Counted from the stretch's first letter, positions 1 through 5,356 are shown. The stretch is DNA of 7,324 bases from a bacterium (GCA_021791015.1 JAJYFH010000033.1:1-7324); one strand, 5' to 3'. Translations and numbers: made by a program. Notes: a model not told the origin generated them from the sequence alone.

Positions 1-80
1 TAGATGCCGACTTCCTTATCGTGAATCGGTTTAAATTCTTCTTTTTTGCGCGTTAATGTGTTGTATAGTTTTAGGCTCAT
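1..80 (-). CDS. cysS: Cysteinyl-tRNA synthetase, N-terminal fragment (runs off the left edge)
   Basis: A minus-strand frame opens with ATG at 80-78 and stays open to the window edge. It begins MSLKLYNTLTRKKEEF and continues KPIHDKEVGI followed by a codon starting TA. This matches the usual start of bacterial CysRS, an LYNTLTRKKE-type segment just before the YVCGPTVYD catalytic motif, which would lie outside the window. The enzyme charges tRNA-Cys with cysteine in the cytoplasm. A Shine-Dalgarno-like AAGGA lies 8 nt upstream of the ATG (plus-strand positions 89-93), directly against the edge of a palindromic repeat at 94-117. The gene follows the ABC exporter by 69 bp on the same strand. Only 26 full codons are visible, so identity rests on N-terminal similarity recognised by eye. 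Confidence 0.87.
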   Translation of the reverse strand, partial: MSLKLYNTLTRKKEEFKPIHDKEVGI

Positions 81-93
81 TTTTTGAATCCTT

Positions 94-117
94 GATTCTG
101 GTCAAGCCAGAATGACA
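94..117 (+). repeat. Palindromic repeat copy F (GATTC...GAATGACA family)
   Basis: The arms ATTCTGG (95-101) and CCAGAAT (107-113) are perfect inverted repeats around a 5-nt loop, followed by GACA. The ends match the other copies in this window (GATTC ... GAATGACA), but the stem bases differ and remain paired. It lies in the 69-bp gap between the ABC exporter stop and the cysS start and touches the cysS ribosome binding site. No T-run follows, so it is not a classical terminator. Confidence 0.75.
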
Positions 118-123
118 ACCTCC

Positions 124-144
124 TGCAAAGGACTGTCCTCTGCA
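124..144. repeat. 21-bp near-perfect palindrome just after the ABC exporter stop
   Basis: TGCAAAGGAC (124-133) and GTCCTCTGCA (135-144) form 10-bp arms with one mismatch around a single central T. It starts 5 bp beyond the ABC exporter stop codon in the direction of transcription. In RNA it could fold as a hairpin with a small loop. No U-tract follows on the minus strand, so a Rho-independent terminator is not supported. It may stabilise the 3' end of the transcript or be a dispersed repeat. Confidence 0.55.
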
Positions 145-149
145 AAACA

Positions 150-1901
150 TTATTTTAGATAACTTCCCGACTGTATCTCGAACAGCTTGTGATAGATGCC
201 GCTCTTTTTGGAAACTAGTTCTTTGTGCGTACCTATCTCACTTATTTTACCCTTATCAAGCACGACTATCAAATCAGCTTTCATGATTGTTGATAACCGG
301 TGCGCAATAATAATAGATGTCCTGCCGCGAATCAGCTTCCAAAGTGCGTCCTGAATCAGTTTCTCGCTCTCGCTGTCTAAGTGTGAAGTCGCTTCATCGA
401 GAATTAAAATCGGTGGGTTTTTCAAAACCGCTCTCGCAATATTAATTCTTTGCTGCTCTCCGCCTGAAAGTTTCACGCCCCGTTCCCCTACTATCGTTTC
501 ATAGCCCTCGGGCAATTTATTAACAAACTCGTGGGCATGGGCTATCTTTGCGGCGCGAATAACATCTTCCTTGCTGGCCTTTGGGCTTGCGTAAGCTATA
601 TTATTGAACGCCGTATCATTAAAGATTGCTGTGTCTTGCAAGACCACACCGATATTTTGGCGGAGTGACTTTTGGGTGACGCCGCGAATGTCATGGCCGT
701 CAATTGTAATTGAACCTACCTGCGGATCGTAAAAACGAAGAAGAAGTTTCACAAGAGTTGACTTTCCGACGCCGCTTTTGCCAACAATGGCGACCGTTTC
801 TCCCTTTTTGATTTTTAAATCTAGGCCATCCAATACATTTCTGTTTTTGTATTTAAACTTAAGCCCCTTTATTTCCACATTACCGTCCACATTCTCAAGC
901 CCGGCGGCCTTTTGACTGTCCTGGATCTTGGGTTCAGTATCTAAAATTTCAAAAATTCTTCTGGTACTCCTTAAATCTCTTTGTGTGTTGTCATATATTC
1001 TTGAAAGTCTCCAAAGCGGATTGTAGATGCCATTGACATAGGTCCAAACCAAAAATAGCGTGCCAAAGGTGATTTTTCCCGTAGCCACCCAATACACACC
1101 AATAAAAATTGAAAACACCCTCGTACCGTTTGTGATTGAAAATCTTACAGAATCCATGCGTGCGTACATCCCCATTCTTCTCATCGTAGTTTTGAGGGAT
1201 TTTTTTAGGCTATTTGAAAGTTCAGCCTGATGCCTCTTTTCTGTGGCAAAGGATTTAACGGTTCTTATGTTTGATAATGCTTCAACTCGGACCGAACCTG
1301 CCTTTTCTTCGTAATCTCTTACCCTGTCTTGAAGTTTATTTAGCGGCTTGGTGAATTTAATGCTTATGAATGTGAATATTGGCACTCCGATAGCAATCAT
1401 CAACCCAAAAGCAATATTGATGGTGAATAAGACGATAATGGCGAAAATCATGTAGATCATCTGCGGGACGAGCACTTCGATGATATTTTCCATGATGCTT
1501 TGCATTGTATCGATGCCGCTTGAAAGTTTCTCAATAATTTTTCCGGTAGAGCTCCGTTCGAAAAATGACAGGTCCAAGGTCTCAAGATGGCCAAAAACCT
1601 TGCATATAACCGTATTTCTTGTTTGGTACCACCATTTTGTCTCAAAATAACCTTCCCACAACTGGAAAAGAACAGAAAAAATCACGATCAGAAGATAAAG
1701 AATAAGCGGCAACGAATAGACATTAAGACTGAAAGTGAAGTCTCCTTTGCGAATTTGTTTTTCCAAAAGGTCGAAAATCTCTTTTATAACAATGGGAAAT
1801 AATGCATTAAGTATAACTAATGCCGTTTCGACCCAAAAAACACCGATTGTCAGCCGCTTTCTTAGCCAAGCAAACCTTAATATTCTAAATAAATCCTTCA
1901 T
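150..1901 (-). CDS. MsbA-like ABC exporter half-transporter (fused permease and ATPase)
   Basis: This 583-residue protein has the usual length and layout of a type IV (MsbA/LmrA-like) ABC exporter half-molecule. Residues ~1-320 are the six-helix membrane domain, with hydrophobic segments near 18-39, 61-82, 142-160, 162-182, 253-273 and 278-300. Residues ~340-583 are the ATPase. Visible motifs are an A-loop Tyr351, Walker A GKSGVGKS (374-381), Q-loop Gln422, signature LSGGEQQR (478-485), Walker B ILILDE (498-503), D-loop SHLD (506-509) and H-loop His534, so the ATPase looks catalytically complete. It should act as a homodimer or with a partner, exporting a lipid, peptide or drug; the substrate cannot be read from sequence. 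The start has GGAG 5 nt upstream. A TATAAT-type promoter and a 25-bp inverted repeat lie upstream, so it is probably transcribed separately from recR. The cysS gene follows on the same strand. Confidence 0.96.
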   Translation of the reverse strand: MKDLFRILRFAWLRKRLTIGVFWVETALVILNALFPIVIKEIFDLLEKQIRKGDFTFSLNVYSLPLILYLLIVIFSVLFQLWEGYFETKWWYQTRNTVICKVFGHLETLDLSFFERSSTGKIIEKLSSGIDTMQSIMENIIEVLVPQMIYMIFAIIVLFTINIAFGLMIAIGVPIFTFISIKFTKPLNKLQDRVRDYEEKAGSVRVEALSNIRTVKSFATEKRHQAELSNSLKKSLKTTMRRMGMYARMDSVRFSITNGTRVFSIFIGVYWVATGKITFGTLFLVWTYVNGIYNPLWRLSRIYDNTQRDLRSTRRIFEILDTEPKIQDSQKAAGLENVDGNVEIKGLKFKYKNRNVLDGLDLKIKKGETVAIVGKSGVGKSTLVKLLLRFYDPQVGSITIDGHDIRGVTQKSLRQNIGVVLQDTAIFNDTAFNNIAYASPKASKEDVIRAAKIAHAHEFVNKLPEGYETIVGERGVKLSGGEQQRINIARAVLKNPPILILDEATSHLDSESEKLIQDALWKLIRGRTSIIIAHRLSTIMKADLIVVLDKGKISEIGTHKELVSKKSGIYHKLFEIQSGSYLK

Positions 1902-1937
1902 ACTTTCTCCAAATTACGGCTTCCGCACTAATTTCTC

Positions 1938-1998
1938 TGTCATTCCCGCGCAGGCGGGAATCCAGATTGTATAGATTCCCGCCTGCGCGGGAATGACA
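1938..1998. repeat. Head-to-head pair of dRS3-like palindromes (copies A and B) forming a 25-bp inverted repeat
   Basis: Two copies of the palindromic repeat face each other. Copy A occupies 1938-1962 and copy B 1974-1998; the 25-nt arms are perfect reverse complements with an 11-nt spacer (1963-1973). Each copy also contains its own palindrome of the form ATTCCC-N8-GGGAAT, the layout described for Neisseria dRS3 elements. The region can therefore fold as one long hairpin or as two small ones. It sits 36 bp upstream of the ABC exporter start and downstream of a likely promoter, so it would be in the mRNA leader. Confidence 0.88.
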
Positions 1999-2015
1999 AA
2001 ACTAGACTTCATCAA

Positions 2016-2044
2016 ATTATAAGCGCGAAACGCGTACAAATAAA
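2016..2044 (-). promoter_or_regulatory. Likely promoter of the ABC exporter gene
   Basis: On the minus strand a perfect TATAAT -10 hexamer lies at 2021-2016. With a 17-bp spacer the -35 position (2044-2039) reads TTTATT, a weak match to TTGACA. The spacer contains the palindrome CGCG-AAA-CGCG (2024-2034), which could be an operator or chance. The predicted start near 2009 would give a leader of roughly 108 nt containing the 25-bp inverted repeat. The call rests mainly on the -10 match and its position upstream of the exporter. Confidence 0.4.
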
Positions 2045-2066
2045 AAAATAAGCATAACTATCTTAC

Positions 2067-2209
2067 CTATGTTGAGCGTAAAAAGAAAGGGTCAAATATG
2101 TTGGGCCGTTGAAGGCATGCTCGCAAGGACACACCTTGCAAAATGCAAAAGCAAGGAATGTTCCCGTCCCCGCAAGCGAAGCGGTTCCCCAACCCCAACG
2201 TCATAACGT
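2067..2209. other. Rest of the recR-ABC exporter gap: alternating hairpin-forming segments
   Basis: This is the recR-proximal part of the 308-bp gap between the ABC exporter start and the recR stop. It holds GCAAGG (2123-2128), CCTTGC (2134-2139) and GCAAGG again (2151-2156), so the middle segment can pair with either neighbour. Further on, CCGC (2170-2173) and GCGG (2181-2184) can form a small GC stem. No U-tract follows these on the minus strand. A 45-codon minus-strand frame (2204-2067) crosses the region but lacks a ribosome binding site and recognisable features. I could not match the stretch to tRNA, SRP RNA or tmRNA. A decayed dispersed repeat is a reasonable alternative. Confidence 0.4.
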
Positions 2210-2809
2210 TTAATAGTCCAGGCGGCCTTCTATTGCCCTTGAGAGAGTAATTTCGTCTGCATATTCAAGGTCTCCGCCGACAGGCAAGCCTCGCGCGATT
2301 CTTGTGATTTTTATTCCCAGGGGACCTATAAGTTTTTGGATATACATCGCTGTTGTCTCTCCCTCTATGCTTGGATTGGTGGCCAAAATCACCTCTGAAA
2401 TATCCATGCTCTTTGATTTTTCTACCAGTTCTCGAATGAAAAGGTCTTCGGGGCCGATACCATCGATAGGTGAAATCACCCCTCCCAATACATGATACAA
2501 GCCGTTGAACTTGCCGGTGCGCTCAATTGCCACTACATCCAGGGGCTCTTCAACCACGCATACCACTTGCTTATCTCGTCTCTCGTCGTCGCAAATGTAG
2601 CACGGGTCCGTTTCGCTGATATTTGAGCAAGTTGAGCAGGTCTTGACACCTTGTTTGAGATTTAAGACAGCAGTACCCAAATCATTCAAGCTCTTCTCTG
2701 AGCTTCTCAACATATAAAAAGTCAACCTTTGGGCCGTTTTGGGTCCAATGCCGGGGAGCTTTGCCAGCTCGTCTATTAAGTTTTGAACGTTTTGTGGGAT
2801 TATTTTCAT
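2210..2809 (-). CDS. recR: Recombination mediator protein RecR
   Basis: The 199-residue length is typical of RecR, which forms a DNA-clamping tetramer and works with RecO (and RecF) to load RecA at gaps during recombinational repair. A helix-hairpin-helix segment LAKLPGIGPKTAQRL spans 15-29. A four-cysteine zinc site is intact at Cys58, Cys61, Cys70 and Cys73. The Toprim domain follows, with VVEEPLDVVAIERTG (85-99) and ATNPSIEGETTAMY (143-156). The conserved C-terminal block TRIARGLPVGGDLEYADE (169-186) ends near ITLSRAIEGR. The chosen ATG gives the usual RecR N-terminus but has only a weak upstream purine stretch. The gene follows ybaB at a distance, with a GIY-YIG gene and repeats between, where ybaB and recR are usually adjacent. 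A diverged second copy of its first ten codons lies 109 bp upstream. Confidence 0.97.
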   Translation of the reverse strand: MKIIPQNVQNLIDELAKLPGIGPKTAQRLTFYMLRSSEKSLNDLGTAVLNLKQGVKTCSTCSNISETDPCYICDDERRDKQVVCVVEEPLDVVAIERTGKFNGLYHVLGGVISPIDGIGPEDLFIRELVEKSKSMDISEVILATNPSIEGETTAMYIQKLIGPLGIKITRIARGLPVGGDLEYADEITLSRAIEGRLDY

Positions 2810-2841
2810 AGAATTATCAACTCTGCACTTAACTTCGGATC

Positions 2842-2885
2842 TTATTTATATAGATTCCGGATCAAATCCGGAATGACAGAAGAGG
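2842..2885 (+). repeat. Palindromic repeat copy C with extended flanks
   Basis: Perfect 9-bp arms ATTCCGGAT (2854-2862) and ATCCGGAAT (2866-2874) surround a CAA loop. The flanks TTATTTATATAGATTC and GGAATGACAGA are shared with copy E at 3253-3288 (15 of 16 bases in the left flank), so the repeated unit is longer than the palindrome. The stem core differs completely from copies A, B and D while keeping its pairing. It lies between the recR start and the duplicated recR start fragment. Confidence 0.82.
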
Positions 2886-2924
2886 GTGATTTTGAACGTT
2901 TTGTGGAATAATGCGCATAGAATT
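2862..2924 (-). pseudogene. Diverged second copy of the recR 5' end (relic)
   Basis: Positions 2890-2924 align with 2781-2815, the real recR start, at 30 of 35 bases. On the minus strand an ATG at 2918-2916 opens MRIIPQNVQN, against MKIIPQNVQN in RecR. It then runs into repeat copy C and stops at TGA (2864-2862) after 18 residues. All five differences fall in codons 2 to 4: Lys to Arg in codon 2 and two silent changes in Ile codons. This is what would be expected if both copies had once been coding. No ribosome binding site is seen. It is probably a remnant of rearrangement or allele replacement, though it could still be translated as a tiny leader peptide. Confidence 0.65.
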
Positions 2925-2928
2925 GCTT

Positions 2929-2957
2929 TGTCATTCCCGCGCAGGCGGGAATCTATA
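2929..2957 (-). repeat. Palindromic repeat copy D, left flank of the GIY-YIG gene
   Basis: This copy contains ATTCCC-GCGCAGGC-GGGAAT, identical in core to copies A and B, starting TGTCATTCCC and ending GGGAATCTATA. It ends at the base before the GIY-YIG stop codon (2958-2960). It lies in inverted orientation to copy E on the far side of that gene; aligned as reverse complements, the two differ by only a 2-nt gap over 29 positions. Confidence 0.88.
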
Positions 2958-3245
2958 TTAATCAATTTCGTTATATAAGTCTTTCCATTCGGGATTAGAA
3001 TCCTCAATTAATCTAACTTTCCATTGTCTATTCCATTTTTTCAGCTGCTTTTCTCTTTTTATAGCTTCTTCCGCATTGCCTGTTTCTTCAAAGTAAACTA
3101 GTTTAGTTACATGATATTTCTTTGTAAAACCACCATATGCACCTTGTTTATGCTTAAAGGCTCTTGCCTTTAGCTCAGATGTTATACCAATGTACAAAGT
3201 GCCATTTTTCTGGCTTGCCATCATATATACATAATACGATTTCAT
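2958..3245 (-). CDS. Small GIY-YIG domain protein (putative endonuclease, UPF0213/YhbQ-like)
   Basis: This 95-residue protein is a single GIY-YIG nuclease domain and nothing else. The first strand is YYVYMM (4-9), standing for the GIY half, and the YIG half is LYIGIT (17-22). The catalytic-type arginine is probably Arg28, followed by His32. The segment EEAIKREKQLKKWNRQWK (59-76) and the ending NPEWKDLYNEI (84-94) are hallmarks of this stand-alone family. Members are predicted metal-dependent nucleases, but their cellular role is mostly unknown. The ATG has no Shine-Dalgarno sequence; AAAAAGCCC precedes it. The gene splits ybaB and recR and is bracketed by inverted repeat copies D and E only 1 and 7 bp from its ends, giving it the look of a small mobile cassette. 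It is unlikely to be an intron homing enzyme because both neighbours are intact. Confidence 0.93.
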   Translation of the reverse strand: MKSYYVYMMASQKNGTLYIGITSELKARAFKHKQGAYGGFTKKYHVTKLVYFEETGNAEEAIKREKQLKKWNRQWKVRLIEDSNPEWKDLYNEID

Positions 3246-3252
3246 GGGCTTT

Positions 3253-3288
3253 TTATTTGTATAGATTCGCCTGCGCGGGAATGACAGA
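3253..3288 (+). repeat. Palindromic repeat copy E (2-nt deletion), right flank of the GIY-YIG gene
   Basis: The flank TTATTTGTATAGATTC (3253-3268) is followed by GCCTGCGCGGGAATGACA. Compared with copy B it lacks two C residues in the left arm, so the palindrome is imperfect. It faces copy D across the GIY-YIG gene. On the minus strand its inner edge offers TATACA (3263-3258), with CTGTCA (3287-3282) 18 bp upstream, a possible weak promoter for the GIY-YIG gene. Confidence 0.8.
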
Positions 3289-3297
3289 GAGGATATC

Positions 3298-3594
3298 TTA
3301 AAAAGGCATTCCGCCGCCCATGCCGCCGGTTATTTCCTTCATCATATTTGCGGCAATCTTTTGGGCTTGGTCTGTGGCGCTATCAACAGCTTCCTTAATA
3401 TCTCTCTCGAGTTGGCCGATATCATCTATCTGTTCTGCTGTTATCTCGACCGATTGGATCTTCATTTCGCCATTCATTCTGACTTTCACATCGCCTTTTT
3501 CTGCTTCAACGATTTCGCTTCGCAGCTTCTTCTGTATTTCTCGAGCCTTTTTTACAAACTCGTACTGTTCTTTTGCCTTTCCAAACATTGCCAT
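3298..3594 (-). CDS. ybaB: YbaB/EbfC family nucleoid-associated protein
   Basis: This 98-residue protein matches the family in length and layout. A charged N-terminal helix (about 4-35, including KAREIQKKLRSEIVEAE) is followed by a short beta region with VKVRMNGEMKIQSVEI (36-51). A second helix spans about 60-88 and a glycine-methionine tail GGMGGGMPF closes the protein. Family members are dimers that bind DNA in the nucleoid, and the gene is classically found next to recR, often after dnaX. Here dnaX is not visible upstream and a GIY-YIG gene intervenes before recR. The start is well supported by AAGGAG with 7-nt spacing. A 211-bp gap with a plausible extended -10 element separates it from the GT39 gene upstream, so it probably begins its own transcription unit. 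Confidence 0.95.
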   Translation of the reverse strand: MAMFGKAKEQYEFVKKAREIQKKLRSEIVEAEKGDVKVRMNGEMKIQSVEITAEQIDDIGQLERDIKEAVDSATDQAQKIAANMMKEITGGMGGGMPF

Positions 3595-3623
3595 AGTGTT
3601 TCTCCTTGGTTACTTACATGTCT

Positions 3624-3632
3624 ATAGTATCA
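3624..3632 (-). promoter_or_regulatory. Possible extended -10 promoter of ybaB
   Basis: The minus strand reads TGATACTAT at 3632-3624, a TGn-type extended -10 with TACTAT as the hexamer (4 of 6 consensus bases). The -35 position is poor. Transcription would start near 3617, giving a leader of about 22 nt that includes the strong AAGGAG ribosome binding site. The call rests on the motif and its location only. Confidence 0.33.
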
Positions 3633-3671
3633 TTTTTCCTGCATGGATAAAAGAGATCTTTAGAGAGCTGT

Positions 3672-3742
3672 TCAATTCACAATTATCAAGTCCCAATTTC
3701 CAATGAATGTCCAATGATTCAATAACCAAACGAAGAATCAAT
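3672..3742. repeat. AT-rich CAATTT/CCAATG-type spacer repeat
   Basis: The stretch repeats short related words on the plus strand: CAATTCACAATT, CCCAATTTCCAATGAA, then TGTCCAATGATTCAA. It is non-coding, lies in the gap between ybaB and the GT39 gene, and abuts the GC-rich hairpin at 3744-3780. Similar AATTCAAAATTAAAAATT-like sequence recurs at 7030-7062 inside the start of the other GT39 gene. I consider it a degenerate dispersed repeat; simple compositional bias is the alternative. Confidence 0.45.
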
Positions 3743-3743
3743 G

Positions 3744-3780
3744 CCTGCCTGTCCGTCCGGTAAGGCGGGCGGCAGGCAGG
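3744..3780. repeat. GC-rich imperfect hairpin repeat after the second GT39 gene
   Basis: CCTGCCTG (3744-3751) pairs with the reverse complement at 3773-3780. The stem continues with one G-U pair and a bulge to a small loop around GGTAAG. It stands out as a GC island in AT-rich spacer, 25 bp beyond the GT39 stop codon. On the minus strand no U-tract follows, so a Rho-independent terminator is not shown, although the hairpin could still protect the 3' end of the mRNA. Confidence 0.7.
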
Positions 3781-3805
3781 AAAACTGTGAACCGTAAATT
3801 TAAAA

Positions 3806-5356
3806 CTATTTAGCGGTCGTTTGAGTGCTTTCGAACATTACAGCCTTTAGGGCGTCGCTATTGTTTTCTTCGTAAATGACCTTGCTGGTTCTGCCCGAGA
3901 CTAAGCAGTTTGAAAAATAAGACTTGTTGCCGGTTTTGCCTATTATAAATACCCGGTGGTTTGCTTCCAGGGCAAGCGCCTGATCCTCGGACACTACATA
4001 ATCGCTTTGTTGGTCGTAAAAAAGAGAGCTTTCGCCGTAGCCGTCAACCGGATTTGATATTAATCTTATGTTTTTGTCGCCGAAATAATATGAGCCGTCG
4101 AGGAATGTATAAAGCTCACCCGACAAAACTATGTCGCCAGGTTTCATTTGTTTTTTCACCGCTTCGGAAAGCGCCTTCATTTGATGATTTGTAACTGAGT
4201 GCATTTCCAGATTACCGCCGATTAATACAATTACGGCAAGCGCTGCCAGCCCGCCTCGAACATATTTATTCTTAACTGCCGCAATGCCGATACCCCAAAG
4301 AGCCAAAATTGCTACCGCCGAAAACGGGAAGTACCTATCCTGGTAAACCGGCGTCCTGACCTTTGACAGAATGAACACAAGCGCCATTGGCAAGTAACCG
4401 TACAGGAGAAAGGCGCCGATTGTTTTTCTCCACTCTTTTTTTAAAAGAAGCGCTGCGCTTGCACCAACCAGCACAATGATTAAAAACCAGAAGAGAACTA
4501 ACAGCGGAATGTTTGAATTGTTGAAGTTGTCCAGATGGTTGTAGATTATGAACTCGGTAAGGCTGTTTGGAATCGTCTTGACTGTTATCCACTCGGGGCG
4601 AATCCAGTAGCTTGTCGAAACTCTGGTGACTTGTTTGTAGGCTATAGGTGCCCACGGCAAGAATAAGATCACGGGCGCAAGTCCCGCCGTCAGCCATTTA
4701 AAATCAAACAATCCCAAGTGATTTTTAAATGAATCCTTCCATCTCAGCCTGAAAAATCCCGGAGTTATGGCAGCTACAACGATCCACTGAACCATGATAA
4801 TAAAGAAAGCATAATACTGCGTGTAGGCCGCAGCTGCCATAGAAAGCGCGTAAAAGATAAGCAGACGGCTATTTCTTTCTTTAAAGTATCGGACCAGGAA
4901 ATATGTGCCAAGGGTAGTTAAAAATGCAACCATGCCGTACATTCTGGATTCTTGGGCAAAGCGAACCATAAATGGCGACAAGGCAACTAACATCGATCCC
5001 CAGAAGGCAGCTCTTTCATTGAATAATTTTTCAATTATTTTATAAGCAAAATAAATGATGCCGATAAAGAACACTGCCGAAAGAGACCTGATACCCAGCT
5101 CAGATCTGCCGAAGATAAGCGTCCAAAGCTTTGCAATAAGATAGTAGAGCGGCGGATGAACATCGCGGGCCGTCCTTTCGATTATCTGCAATGGATTGTA
5201 ACGAATTAACCATAGAGTGTAACCCTCATCATGCCAGATGCTGGATTTAGTGATGTCAAAGATAGCGGCAAACGCTCCAAAAAACATCGGATAAATCCAG
5301 ATTTTGTCCGTGGGTATCCCAAATATTTGTTTTAATTTTGAACTCTTCTCTGCCAT
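3806..5356 (-). CDS. GT39/PMT-family membrane glycosyltransferase (second of tandem pair)
   Basis: This 516-residue multi-span membrane protein carries GT39 hallmarks. The first extracytoplasmic loop has an acidic pair in SIWHDEGYTLW (Asp43-Glu44), then RDVHPPLYYL (64-73) and FAQESRMYGM (133-142). About nine or ten hydrophobic segments fill residues ~20-390. A soluble tail of roughly 120 residues follows (from ~395, including KPGDIVLSGELYTF). GT39 enzymes transfer a sugar from a polyprenyl-phosphate donor to protein, lipid or polysaccharide on the outer face of the membrane; donor and acceptor are not readable here. It starts 49 bp after the upstream GT39 gene on the same strand, with no clear Shine-Dalgarno (AGAATAAAAA before ATG), so it probably shares that transcript. 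It ends in TAG, unlike the TAA of the other genes. Confidence 0.92.
   Translation of the reverse strand: MAEKSSKLKQIFGIPTDKIWIYPMFFGAFAAIFDITKSSIWHDEGYTLWLIRYNPLQIIERTARDVHPPLYYLIAKLWTLIFGRSELGIRSLSAVFFIGIIYFAYKIIEKLFNERAAFWGSMLVALSPFMVRFAQESRMYGMVAFLTTLGTYFLVRYFKERNSRLLIFYALSMAAAAYTQYYAFFIIMVQWIVVAAITPGFFRLRWKDSFKNHLGLFDFKWLTAGLAPVILFLPWAPIAYKQVTRVSTSYWIRPEWITVKTIPNSLTEFIIYNHLDNFNNSNIPLLVLFWFLIIVLVGASAALLLKKEWRKTIGAFLLYGYLPMALVFILSKVRTPVYQDRYFPFSAVAILALWGIGIAAVKNKYVRGGLAALAVIVLIGGNLEMHSVTNHQMKALSEAVKKQMKPGDIVLSGELYTFLDGSYYFGDKNIRLISNPVDGYGESSLFYDQQSDYVVSEDQALALEANHRVFIIGKTGNKSYFSNCLVSGRTSKVIYEENNSDALKAVMFESTQTTAK

Noticed and set aside
124..144. Rho-independent terminator for the ABC exporter (also considered for 1938-1998 and 3744-3780)
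   Set aside because: Stable stems are present but none is followed by a T-run on the transcribed strand.
1735..1974. Plus-strand open frame ending in VIPAQAGIQ
   Set aside because: It is antisense to the ABC exporter and its end is simply the translated palindromic repeat, a frequent cause of spurious gene calls.
2067..2204. 45-codon minus-strand frame beginning MTLGLGNRF between recR and the ABC exporter
   Set aside because: It has no ribosome binding site and no recognisable motif, and it spans hairpin-forming repeat-like DNA. Kept only as a note in the gap entry.
2958..3245. GIY-YIG gene as an intron- or intein-borne homing endonuclease
   Set aside because: Both neighbouring genes are intact, the protein has no DNA-binding extension, and no intron-like structure surrounds it.
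94..3286. CRISPR array made from the palindromic repeats
   Set aside because: The copies are irregularly spaced, occur in both orientations and are separated by genes. There are no uniform spacers or cas genes.
3320..3706. Plus-strand open frame opposite ybaB
   Set aside because: Its hydrophobic protein is the antisense shadow of the well-supported ybaB gene.
4335..4697. 120-codon minus-strand frame inside the second GT39 gene
   Set aside because: It is an out-of-frame shadow of a long gene with clear family motifs.
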